Below are positions 7,270-13,964 of a DNA stretch of 36,356 bases, piece by piece. The DNA is from Spirochaetia bacterium. GTDB lineage: Bacteria > Oederibacteriota > PGYV01 > Palsa-1178. The notes below the pieces were generated by a model, which saw only the letters and a list, made by a program, of their open reading frames with translations, was not told the origin of the DNA and ran no database searches. Where the stretch lies: NCBI GenBank assembly GCA_021372235.1, contig JAJFUW010000166.1, forward strand, positions 1-36,356, written 5' to 3'. Position 1 is the stretch's first letter; each line of letters begins with the position of its first letter. A program made the position numbers and the translations under genes.

Positions 7270-7495
7270 TAGACACCAATATACTGATACCCGGCCTTTG
7301 GGGCGGAAACCCGGTGAAGATAATCGAATCAGGGAAGTTATGGGCGATTTGCTGATGTTGTTCATGGATCCACAGCACAGCGAAATCCATGGTTCTACTT
7401 CCAGGGACAGATATGTGAGCGCAGACCCGTCGGACGACAAGTTCCTGCAAGCTGTTTTTTATTGCAAAAGCGGATTGTATGGTAAACTGAGATAA
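7245..7495 (+). pseudogene. PIN-domain toxin remnant with frameshift and internal deletion
   Basis: Frame beginning near 7245 reads KPRIVIDTNILIPGLWGGNPVK, which carries the PIN signature DTN, but it has no start codon after the stop at 7239 and ends at a stop after KLWAIC (about 7340). A different frame then reads DRYVSADPSDDKFLQAVF (about 7407-7460), the conserved DPDDDKFL acidic motif of PIN toxins. Only about 20 codons separate the two halves where relatives have about 70 or more. So the gene has lost its start, shifted frame and lost its middle. It is paired with the Phd remnant just upstream. Confidence 0.65.
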
Positions 7496-7543
7496 TCATC
7501 CGGCGTCCCGATAATCCTGAAGGCGGTTAAAGTAAAATATTTA

Positions 7544-7572
7544 TTGACAAAAAGTTTTTTTCCGGTTAATAT
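7544..7572 (+). promoter_or_regulatory. strong sigma70-type promoter of arsP
   Basis: TTGACA (7544-7549), exactly 17 nt, TAATAT (7567-7572). Transcription should begin near 7579, inside the inverted repeat listed separately, so a repressor bound there would block it. Confidence 0.8.
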
Positions 7573-7598
7573 ATGCACGATAGAGCATATAAGCATAT
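7571..7598 (+). promoter_or_regulatory. candidate ArsR operator overlapping the arsP promoter
   Basis: ATATGC (7571-7576) and GCATAT (7585-7590) form an inverted repeat with 8 nt between, and a third half-site GCATAT lies at 7593-7598. The element overlaps the -10 and transcript start. ArsR/SmtB repressors bind AT-rich imperfect palindromes at such positions, and an arsR gene lies 1.4 kb downstream; the match to this ArsR is inferred. Confidence 0.5.
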
Positions 7599-7616
7599 AT
7601 AATCATGGAGCAGATA

Positions 7617-8780
7617 ATGAGCGATTGGAAAAAATTATTTTATATAACAGCCGTATTCCTGCTGTTTTATTTCCTGCCTTTTGACGCCGTCCGCATGAAA
7701 GACGCTGTCATGGAGGCTTTGTTCATGGCACAGGATTACGCGCGGCAGCACGTTTTGTTGTGCCTTGTACCCGCTTTCTTCATTGCCGGGGCCATTGCGG
7801 TTTTTGTAAAAAGCAGTTCTGTCCTGAAATACTTGGGCGCCGGAGCCAACAAGTTTGTAGCGTACACGGTTGCCTCTGTATCCGGCAGCGTCCTCGCGGT
7901 ATGTTCGTGTACGGTACTGCCGCTTTTTGCCGGCATATACAAAAGAGGCGCCGGCATAGGGCCTGCCACGGCGTTTTTATACTCCGGGCCCGCCATAAAC
8001 GTCCTCGCCATGATACTCACAGCCAGGGTCCTGGGGCCGGAACTCGGCATAGCCAGGGTGATAGGGGCTGTCGGGTTCTCGGTAATCATCGGCCTGCTCA
8101 TGGAACTTATTTTTAAAAAAGATGAGGAAAAAAGGCTGGAGGAATTTGCGGATGAAGGCGCTGTTGAAGCCGGCAAACCCGCGTGGAAACTTATCCTATA
8201 TTTTGGCGTTATGATCGGCGTGCTTGTGTTTTTGAACTGGGGCAGGGACGAGTCCATGGCGTTCTGGAACATGATATACAGAACCAAATGGATGATATCC
8301 GGCGTACTGCTGGCGCTGCTGGCCGTAATGGTTATTGTGTGGTTCAACAATAGCGAGAGAAAAGAATGGCTAAAGGAGACACTGGGGTTCGCACTCCGGA
8401 TATTCCCGCTCCTGTTCGGCGGCGTTTTAATAGCCGGGTTCCTGCTCGGCAGGCCGGGGCACGAGGCTCTCATACCGTCAGATTGGATAGTCAAACTTGT
8501 CGGCGGCAACGGTTTTGGGGCGAACCTTTTTGCCTCTGTGGCGGGGGCATTCATGTATTTCGCGACCTTAACCGAGGTCCCGATACTGCAGGGGCTCATC
8601 GGCGCGGGCATGGGCAAAGGCCCGGCACTGGCGCTTTTATTGGCCGGACCGGCATTGAGCCTGCAGAGCATGCTGGTGATAAACAGCGTTATGGGTTTTA
8701 AAAAGACCGCCGTATATGCGGGGCTTGTGATAACAATGTCAACGGTGACGGGAATGTTGTACGGGATGCTGTTCGCCTGA
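7617..8780 (+). CDS. arsP: ArsP-type permease (DUF318 family)
   Basis: A 387-residue inner-membrane permease with about eight to ten hydrophobic helices in two halves separated by a charged stretch (about 155-185). The family signature is CSCT with following LPLFAGI (residues 96-107), and GPA/SGPAIN and LLAGPALSLQ repeats mark the two halves. Characterised ArsP members export trivalent methylated or aromatic arsenicals; others in DUF318 are of unknown substrate. Start: ATG 7617 has GGAG 6 nt upstream, whereas ATG 7605, in the same frame, has no ribosome site; 7605 would add four residues. A strong promoter with an ArsR-like operator precedes it, and arsR follows, consistent with arsenic control. 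It could move another toxic metalloid. Confidence 0.85.
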   Translation: MSDWKKLFYITAVFLLFYFLPFDAVRMKDAVMEALFMAQDYARQHVLLCLVPAFFIAGAIAVFVKSSSVLKYLGAGANKFVAYTVASVSGSVLAVCSCTVLPLFAGIYKRGAGIGPATAFLYSGPAINVLAMILTARVLGPELGIARVIGAVGFSVIIGLLMELIFKKDEEKRLEEFADEGAVEAGKPAWKLILYFGVMIGVLVFLNWGRDESMAFWNMIYRTKWMISGVLLALLAVMVIVWFNNSERKEWLKETLGFALRIFPLLFGGVLIAGFLLGRPGHEALIPSDWIVKLVGGNGFGANLFASVAGAFMYFATLTEVPILQGLIGAGMGKGPALALLLAGPALSLQSMLVINSVMGFKKTAVYAGLVITMSTVTGMLYGMLFA

Positions 8781-8920
8781 CCGTGAATAACGGCGGGCGC
8801 ATAACAGGACGATATTGTGATTGGTTGTTGAAATTGCGGGGACAGCGCTCCCGTCCTTTGGTATTCTCGGGATGGCGAACCTGCCGAACCGCGCTGCCCG
8901 GGTGCTTTTAAGTTCTGTTT
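8781..8920. other. spacer between arsP and arsR
   Basis: No gene is seen. Short GC hairpins are possible (GGGA/TCCC near 8838-8851) but there is no T tract, so read-through from arsP into arsR is possible. Confidence 0.4.
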
Positions 8921-8949
8921 TTGACAGTTGATTTGAAATCTGTGTTTCA
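8921..8949 (+). promoter_or_regulatory. arsR promoter/operator candidate
   Basis: A perfect TTGACA at 8921-8926 is followed 18 nt later by a poor -10 (TTTCAT, 8945-8950). TGAAA (8934-8938) and TTTCA (8945-8949) make a 5-6-5 inverted repeat over the spacer and -10, a plausible autoregulatory ArsR site. The arsR GTG is 21 nt away with a strong GAGGAGG site between. Confidence 0.35.
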
Positions 8950-8970
8950 TTTTATCCGAGGAGGCAATTT

Positions 8971-9366
8971 GTGGAAAAAGCGCTTGAGGTATTTTCCGCA
9001 TTATCCGACAGGACCCGCCTGCGTATCTACAGGCTGCTGGCCGATATCGGCAGGGATGTCGCCGTATGCGAGATAATAGATTCCATCGAAGAGAACCAGT
9101 ATAATGTCAGTAAGCACCTGCGGATATTGAAAAATGCCGGGCTTGTGAAAGAGAATAAATCCGGCAGATGGGTTTTTTACTGCGCGTGCGGTGAAGCCTC
9201 TCCGGCAGTCTCTGAACTCGTAAAAGGGATGAAAAATTCCTGTTTTGTGCAGGACTCGGCAAGGCTCAGAAAACGGCTTGGCCTCCGGAAGAACGGGGAA
9301 GTGGTATCGTGCTGTATTGCCAGGGAATTGATGGGTTCAAAATCAGGAAAGGAGAAAAATAGATGA
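8971..9366 (+). CDS. arsR: ArsR/SmtB-family metalloregulator
   Basis: A 131-residue winged-helix repressor expected to leave DNA when it binds As(III), Sb(III) or a related soft metal. The recognition helix region is NVSKHLRILKNAGLV (45-59), followed by the beta-wing GRWVFY (65-70). Candidate ligands are C33 in VAVCEII, C71 and C73 in YCAC, C91, and an adjacent C114-C115 pair in the C-terminal tail; adjacent Cys pairs are known As(III) ligands in several ArsR types. The start is GTG 8971 behind GAGGAGG. The stop overlaps the next ATG (ATGA), so it leads a tight unit with the two thioredoxins and ccdA. Confidence 0.9.
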   Translation: MEKALEVFSALSDRTRLRIYRLLADIGRDVAVCEIIDSIEENQYNVSKHLRILKNAGLVKENKSGRWVFYCACGEASPAVSELVKGMKNSCFVQDSARLRKRLGLRKNGEVVSCCIARELMGSKSGKEKNR

Positions 9367-9599
9367 AAATAGCGATTTTAGGGACAGGCTGTCCGAAATG
9401 CGTCAGGACCGAAGAGGCGGTCAAAAAAGTCGTGGCGGAATCGGGGATTGCGGCGGAAGTGGAAAAGGTCAGGGAGATAAAAAAGATAATGGAATATAAC
9501 GTAATGATGACGCCTGCCGTAGCCGTAGACGGCAAAGTGGTGATAGCGGGCAGGGTACCGACCGAACTGGAAATAAAGAAAATACTGGGTATAAAATAG
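9363..9599 (+). CDS. small thioredoxin-like protein (TM0996/MTH895 type)
   Basis: A 78-residue cytosolic mini-thioredoxin with an early CPKC active site (C10, C13) and a cis-Pro in MMTPAVAVDG, the standard layout of the TM0996/MTH895 family of redox-active disulfide proteins. These genes often accompany ArsR and ArsP permeases, where they may supply thiol electrons to metalloid handling. It starts inside the stop of arsR (ATGA) and is followed after 9 nt by the exported thioredoxin. Mercury or arsenic reduction as the actual role is inference from context. Confidence 0.88.
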   Translation: MKIAILGTGCPKCVRTEEAVKKVVAESGIAAEVEKVREIKKIMEYNVMMTPAVAVDGKVVIAGRVPTELEIKKILGIK

Positions 9600-9608
9600 G
9601 AGGGAACA

Positions 9609-10052
9609 ATGAAAAAATTTGTTGTAATGGCTTTGGCCCTGTCGTTTGCGGCTGTTGTGTATGCTTCCGGAAAACCCAAACCCGAAGCGGTCCCGGATAC
9701 GGAAAACAGTGCTGCGGTTGTATCGGCCACGGCGTCTCCGGCAGCCATACCGGCAGCGCAAAAAATAAAGGTAACATTCATAGAATTGGGTTCGGTCAAC
9801 TGCAAACCTTGCAAGATGATGGTGCCTGTCATGAAAGAGGTCGAGGAAAAATACGGCAGCCAGGTAAAGGTGGTTTTTCACGACGTATGGACGCCCGAGG
9901 GCGCGCCCATGGGGCGGAAATACGGCATAAGGGGCATACCCACGCAGATATTTCTGGATGAGAACGGGAAGGAGTTCTACCGTCATATAGGGTATTTTCC
10001 GATGGAACAATTGGTACAGGTTCTAAAAACCGGGGGGGTTAAGGTTGAATAA
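9609..10052 (+). CDS. exported thioredoxin-fold protein
   Basis: A 147-residue protein with an N-terminal signal or anchor helix (MKKFVVMALALSFAAVVYAS), an Ala/Pro/Thr-rich linker (about 22-50) and a thioredoxin domain with CKPC (C65, C68) and a cis-Pro in IRGIPTQIF. It should sit in the periplasm, bound or free, and hold or reduce disulfides there. The CcdA homologue 27 nt downstream would feed it electrons across the membrane, the well-known CcdA/ResA-type pairing. The AGGAGG ribosome site precedes ATG 9609. Its partner proteins are unknown; in this locus it may protect thiols from arsenite or Hg(II). Confidence 0.88.
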   Translation: MKKFVVMALALSFAAVVYASGKPKPEAVPDTENSAAVVSATASPAAIPAAQKIKVTFIELGSVNCKPCKMMVPVMKEVEEKYGSQVKVVFHDVWTPEGAPMGRKYGIRGIPTQIFLDENGKEFYRHIGYFPMEQLVQVLKTGGVKVE

Positions 10053-10079
10053 TAATCAATCCACCGGGATGGTGAAGTG

Positions 10080-10778
10080 ATGGAACCGCTGTTTACGGGC
10101 CTTACCCTTGCCATGGACAAAAATCCGGCCATTGTGTTTTCTGCTTCTTTTGTCTGGGGCGTCATAAGTATACTGCTCAGCCCCTGCCACCTTGCGTCCA
10201 TACCTCTTATAGTCGCGTTTGTGGGGGCACAGGGTGAAAAGTTGACGCTGAAAAAGGCGTTCCGGACTTCCCTGCTTTTTTCCGTGGGTATACTTCTGAC
10301 AATAGCCGTCATCGGCGTGATAACCGGCATGGCGGGCATGATACTGGGCAATACGGGTAAATACGGCAATATATTTGTGGCCGTGGTTTTTGCGGTCATC
10401 GGCCTATATCTGATGGGTATTATACCGCTGCCGTTTCTGAACAACGCGGTACAGCCCGGATATGAAAGAAAAGGTTATTGGGCCGCGTTCATCCTCGGGC
10501 TTGTGTACGGCGTTGCCCTCGGACCCTGCACCTTTGCCTACATGGCTCCGGTGCTGGCGGTGGCGTTCAATGAGGCGTCAAAGAATGCTGCTTATTCAGC
10601 GGCGCTGGTGACAGCGTATGCGCTGGGCCATTGCTCCGTGATAGTTCTGGCAGGTACTTTTACCGGAGCTGTGGAGAAATACCTGCATTGGGGTGAAAAC
10701 TCCAGGGGAGTGGACATCCTGAAAAAGGTGTGCGGCGTGCTCCTGATAGCGGCCGCGGGATATTTGTTGTTAAAGTAA
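10080..10778 (+). CDS. ccdA: CcdA-type transmembrane thiol-electron carrier
   Basis: A 232-residue protein with six predicted helices, the compact CcdA type of the DsbD transmembrane family. The two redox cysteines are in place: C36 in SPCHLASIP and C150 in GPCTFAYMAP, the paired Cys-Pro-flanked positions of the family. It carries electrons from cytosolic thioredoxin to exported thiol proteins such as the neighbour at 9609. ATG 10080 is preferred over GTG 10077, which would add one residue. No cytochrome c maturation genes are in the window, so a role in the ars-hgc locus is more likely than cytochrome assembly. Confidence 0.87.
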   Translation: MEPLFTGLTLAMDKNPAIVFSASFVWGVISILLSPCHLASIPLIVAFVGAQGEKLTLKKAFRTSLLFSVGILLTIAVIGVITGMAGMILGNTGKYGNIFVAVVFAVIGLYLMGIIPLPFLNNAVQPGYERKGYWAAFILGLVYGVALGPCTFAYMAPVLAVAFNEASKNAAYSAALVTAYALGHCSVIVLAGTFTGAVEKYLHWGENSRGVDILKKVCGVLLIAAAGYLLLK

Positions 10779-10951
10779 AAAATTAAAAGGTAAAACTAAA
10801 AAGTGTAAATTAAAATGCAAATTAACGGCGAGTGGTTGTACGGGCGGGTTTTTAAGTGATTGTAAGGGCGCGGCAGCTGCTCCTAATTTTGAGTTTTGAA
10901 TTGTAGTTTTTGGTTTTGATTTTTAAATTTTTACTTTGAAAAGGAGTTATT
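10779..10951 (+). repeat. AT-rich imperfect palindromic spacer, copy 1
   Basis: The A-rich left arm (about 10779-10824) is an imperfect inverse complement of the T-rich right arm (10884-10938). The 43-nt block 10884-10926 recurs at 13425-13467 with only two differences. The acr3 ribosome site AAAGGAG lies at the end of the right arm, so folding could affect acr3 expression. Confidence 0.65.
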
Positions 10952-11977
10952 ATGGAAAAACGTCTCTCCGTTACAGACCGTTATCTCACGCTCTGGATAT
11001 TTATTGCCATGGCTCTTGGTATCGGGCTTGGATATTTTGTGCCGGGGTTTACAAAAGTAATCGGTTCGATGCAAATAGGTTCGACATCCATACCCATAGC
11101 CATAGGGCTCATCCTCATGATGTACCCTCCGCTGGCAAAGGTTAAATATGAGAAGATGAGGGATGTTTTCGGCAATAAAAAACTGCTGACGCTGGCTCTC
11201 GTGCAGAACTGGATAACGGGCCCGGTTGTGATGACGGGTCTCGCGGTCTTGTTCCTGCGCGGTTACCCCGAGTACATGATTGGCGTGATATTGGTCGGGC
11301 TGGCCCGCTGTATCGCGATGGTCATTGTTTGGAACGAACTCGCACAGGGTGACAGGGAACTGGCTGTGGGGCTTGTAGGGTTCAACGCGATATTTCAGGT
11401 CCTGTTCTACGCACTCTACATATACGTGTTCATCACGCTTTTTTTGAACCGGTCCGGCCTGGTAAAGGGCATAAATGTCTCCATCTCGATATTTGAATCC
11501 GCAAAGACCGTCTTTGTCTACCTGGGTATCCCATTTTTGGCTGGGCTTGTCACCAGGTATTCGCTGGTTAAAATGAAGGGTGAACAATGGTATACGGATA
11601 AATTCCTGCCGGTCATCAGCCCGCTCACCTTTATTTTTCTTCTTTTCACCATTGTGGTCATGTTCTCCATGCAGGGAGGCAAGATAATAGAGAGGCCGCT
11701 CGACGTGTTGATAATAGCGGTCCCTCTGCTGATATATTTTATTGTCATGTGGTTCTCAACGTTCTTTATAGCCAGGGCGCTGGGCGCGGATTACAAGCAG
11801 ACAGTCGCCTCGGCATTCACGGCGGCGAGCAACGATTTTGAACTGGCAATAGCCGTGGCAATATCTATTTTCGGCATAGGCTCGGGACAGGCGTTCGCGA
11901 CGGTCATAGGGCCGCTGCTGGAAGTGCCGGTGCTTATTATACTCGTTAACGTCGCGCTAAAACTTAAGGACCGGTAG
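10952..11977 (+). CDS. acr3: Acr3-family arsenite efflux permease
   Basis: A 341-residue inner-membrane transporter with about ten helices that exports As(OH)3/arsenite (some members also antimonite). The family's two functional residues are recognisable: C120 in [15 protein letters not shown] and E297 in [12 protein letters not shown], equivalent to the essential Cys and Glu of studied Acr3 proteins. The length is normal for a bacterial Acr3. ATG 10952 follows AAAAGGAG. It lies downstream of arsR and ccdA and upstream of hgcA. No arsenate reductase (arsC) is visible, which fits an anaerobic setting where arsenic arrives as arsenite. Confidence 0.93.
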   Translation: MEKRLSVTDRYLTLWIFIAMALGIGLGYFVPGFTKVIGSMQIGSTSIPIAIGLILMMYPPLAKVKYEKMRDVFGNKKLLTLALVQNWITGPVVMTGLAVLFLRGYPEYMIGVILVGLARCIAMVIVWNELAQGDRELAVGLVGFNAIFQVLFYALYIYVFITLFLNRSGLVKGINVSISIFESAKTVFVYLGIPFLAGLVTRYSLVKMKGEQWYTDKFLPVISPLTFIFLLFTIVVMFSMQGGKIIERPLDVLIIAVPLLIYFIVMWFSTFFIARALGADYKQTVASAFTAASNDFELAIAVAISIFGIGSGQAFATVIGPLLEVPVLIILVNVALKLKDR

Positions 11978-12000
11978 GGCTGTTCCAGGTTCCAAACGGA

Positions 12001-12148
12001 GGTTGAGGGTTTTGATTTTGAATTTGTAGCCGCGACCTCTATGGTCGCGGAAGTTAAAGAACCCCCGACGCGACCGCGGGGGTCGCGGCTACGAGAGCGG
12101 TTGAGGGTTTTGATTTTGAATTTGTAGCCGCGACCTTTATAGTCGCGG
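12001..12148 (+). repeat. REP/BIME-like mosaic of palindromic repeats upstream of hgcA
   Basis: A 50-bp unit at 12001-12050 recurs at 12099-12148 with two differences. Each ends in a hairpin with arms CCGCGACC and GGTCGCGG (the last pair is lost in the second copy). Between them, 12070-12092 holds an inverted relative of the same motif (GGTCGCGGCTAC at 12081-12092 is the reverse complement of GTAGCCGCGACC). Direct-inverted-direct order is the layout of bacterial interspersed mosaic elements. Confidence 0.75.
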
Positions 12149-12192
12149 CCGTTGCGGCAAAAGTTACCATATTTACCAAAAGGAGAAACACC

Positions 12193-13326
12193 ATGAAAAA
12201 GAAAAGCACCGGATGTACCTGCGGGCCCAAAGCGGAAAAAGAGGAAACATCCTGCTGCTGCGGGCCTGATACGCAGGAAAATATAACATACACGCCTGTC
12301 AGCGGTTCTGAAAAATATAAGACCGCCATAAAGGTACCCTCCAAATGGTGCGTTACGGACCATCTCGGACAGTTGTCCGTGCGTCTTGGTTTTAACAGGA
12401 TGAGATACGCCGTTAAACCGGGCTTGTACGCGGTGGGTTCGCCCGATAAAAACTCGCAAGTCTTTGTATCGGCAAATTATAAACTCTCTTTTGACATACT
12501 GCGCAGGGAACTGGCGGGCCTGGACGCGTGGATACTGGTGCTGGACACAAAGAGCGTCAATGTCTGGTGCGCGGCGGGCAAGGGAACTTTTGGCACGCGG
12601 CAGATCATAATACAGGCCCAAAAGGCAAAACTGGACAGGGTGGTCGCGCACAAAAACCTTATAGTGCCGCAGCTCGGGGCGCCGGGCGTGGCAGCACATC
12701 TCGTAAGGCGCGGCTGCGGGTTCAGGGTTATCTACGGACCGATAGAGGCCTCTGATATAAAACGGTTCCTGGCGGCGGGCCTCAAGGCGGATGAAAAGCA
12801 GAGGACCGTGGGGTTCGGGGTTTTAAAAAGGCTGGAGGTCGCGGGTATTGAGTTTATGACAGCCGTTAAATTTTCGTTCTGCGCGATTGCAGCAGCCATA
12901 CTGGCCGCGGGTTTTACTCCGCAGGGATTCTCACTGACAGCAGGATGGAATAACGCCCTGTATTTTACAACGGCGTTTGTCCTGGCAATACTGTCCGCGA
13001 CGATTATCCCCGCGGCGCTGCTGCCGGTTCTGCCGGGCAGGATGTTCTCGGTCAAAGGCGCCGTATCAGGGCTCTTAGTATCGGTAATTTTTGTCCTGAC
13101 GGCAAAGGGTATGACCCCGCTCTCACAGGCGGCAACAGTACTTTTGACATCGGCATTTTCGTCCTTCATATTCATGAACTACACGGGGACGTCCACGTTC
13201 ACATCGCTTACCGGAGTGAAGAAAGAGGTAACGGTATCGGAGCCGGTCATAATAGGGTCTGCGGTATTGGGGTTGGTGCTGCAGATAGCGGATTTCGTTT
13301 TGAAAGGCGCGGTGAAGTGGAACTAA
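12193..13326 (+). CDS. hgcA: HgcA, corrinoid protein of mercury methylation
   Basis: This 377-residue protein is the membrane-bound corrinoid methyltransferase that passes a methyl group to Hg(II) to make methylmercury, together with HgcB. The diagnostic cap-helix motif NVWCAAGK is at 123-130; C126 is the expected lower cobalt ligand. Residues about 45-215 form the corrinoid domain (related to the CFeSP large subunit), and about 220-375 hold five predicted membrane helices, the known HgcA architecture. Oddity: the first 30 residues are an added Cys-rich stretch (CTC at 8-10, CCC at 21-23). ATG 12193 follows AAAAGGAG. It lies 215 nt after acr3 and 165 nt before hgcB, the same strand throughout. 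Methylation activity is inferred from the motif plus the partner. Confidence 0.96.
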   Translation: MKKKSTGCTCGPKAEKEETSCCCGPDTQENITYTPVSGSEKYKTAIKVPSKWCVTDHLGQLSVRLGFNRMRYAVKPGLYAVGSPDKNSQVFVSANYKLSFDILRRELAGLDAWILVLDTKSVNVWCAAGKGTFGTRQIIIQAQKAKLDRVVAHKNLIVPQLGAPGVAAHLVRRGCGFRVIYGPIEASDIKRFLAAGLKADEKQRTVGFGVLKRLEVAGIEFMTAVKFSFCAIAAAILAAGFTPQGFSLTAGWNNALYFTTAFVLAILSATIIPAALLPVLPGRMFSVKGAVSGLLVSVIFVLTAKGMTPLSQAATVLLTSAFSSFIFMNYTGTSTFTSLTGVKKEVTVSEPVIIGSAVLGLVLQIADFVLKGAVKWN

Positions 13327-13340
13327 GTGCAGGAATACGG

Positions 13341-13475
13341 AAAGTTAAAATTTTAAAGTCAAAACCCAAAAGTAAAATTTAGAGGGCAAAATTAACAGCG
13401 GGTGTTTGTACAACCGGTTACTCTTAATTTTGAGTTTTGACTTGTACTTTTTGGTTTTGATTTTTAACTTTTTGC
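13341..13475 (+). repeat. AT-rich imperfect palindromic spacer, copy 2, between hgcA and hgcB
   Basis: The left arm (13341-13394) is an imperfect inverse complement of the right arm (13425-13475). The block 13425-13467 matches 10884-10926 with two differences. It lies inside the hgcA-hgcB interval, where most known pairs are adjacent with little spacing. Confidence 0.65.
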
Positions 13476-13491
13476 TTATCGGAGGTTTTAA

Positions 13492-13752
13492 ATGGAGTAT
13501 CTCGGTATAAATACGCTCCGGTTCGACGTTAAAAAATGCACAGGCTGCGGCATGTGCGTTATTGTCTGCCCTCACAGGGTGTTCAAAATGCAGGGTAAAA
13601 AGGCCGCGCCTGCATGGAAGGATAAATGCATCGAATGCGGGGCCTGCAAAAGCAACTGCGCTTTTGGGGCCATAGAGGTGGACGCGGGCCCGGGCTGTGC
13701 AGCCGCAGTGCTGGCGGCAAAGTTCGGAGGGAAAAATGTTTGCTGTGAATAA
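13492..13752 (+). CDS. hgcB: HgcB, two-cluster ferredoxin of mercury methylation
   Basis: An 86-residue ferredoxin that reduces the HgcA corrinoid and is thought to deliver Hg(II). Two 4Fe-4S motifs are complete: C16, C19, C22, C26 and C46, C49, C52, C56. The HgcB-specific features are also there: a conserved extra Cys (C69 in GPGC) and a C-terminal vicinal pair C84-C85 just before the last residue. With HgcA directly upstream the assignment is secure. ATG 13492 has CGGAGG upstream. There is no T-tract terminator right after the gene; the next element is the fur promoter. Confidence 0.95.
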   Translation: MEYLGINTLRFDVKKCTGCGMCVIVCPHRVFKMQGKKAAPAWKDKCIECGACKSNCAFGAIEVDAGPGCAAAVLAAKFGGKNVCCE

Positions 13753-13902
13753 ACCAAGAACCGGGCTCGGGGTCTAAAGAGCGAAGGAATTGTTCCGGGT
13801 TCCAAATCTATGTTTTAAGTACCGCCTTGAATCCTGGGACATGGGATCGTTTTAATGCTCCCCAAAAAAAACAGAACAAAGAAAATTGTAATAATAAATC
13901 TA

Positions 13903-13930
13903 TTGACAAATTGGTTTTACAGGCTATAAT
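13903..13930 (+). promoter_or_regulatory. consensus promoter of fur
   Basis: TTGACA (13903-13908), 16 nt, TATAAT (13925-13930): both hexamers perfect. The Fur box starts 7 nt downstream. Confidence 0.88.
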
Positions 13931-13936
13931 TGTTAA

Positions 13937-13951
13937 TGAAAATCATTTCCA
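13937..13951 (+). promoter_or_regulatory. Fur box at the fur promoter
   Basis: TGAAAAT-C-ATTTCCA is a 7-1-7 inverted repeat with one mismatch, close to the TGATAATNATTATCA consensus. It sits at the predicted transcript start, so Fur should repress its own gene. Confidence 0.8.
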
Positions 13952-13964
13952 TTAAGGAGAACTT

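Noticed and set aside
12001-12148. CRISPR-like array from the repeated 50-bp unit
   Set aside because: Only two direct copies with an inverted relative between them and no unique spacers of regular length; it fits a REP/BIME element.
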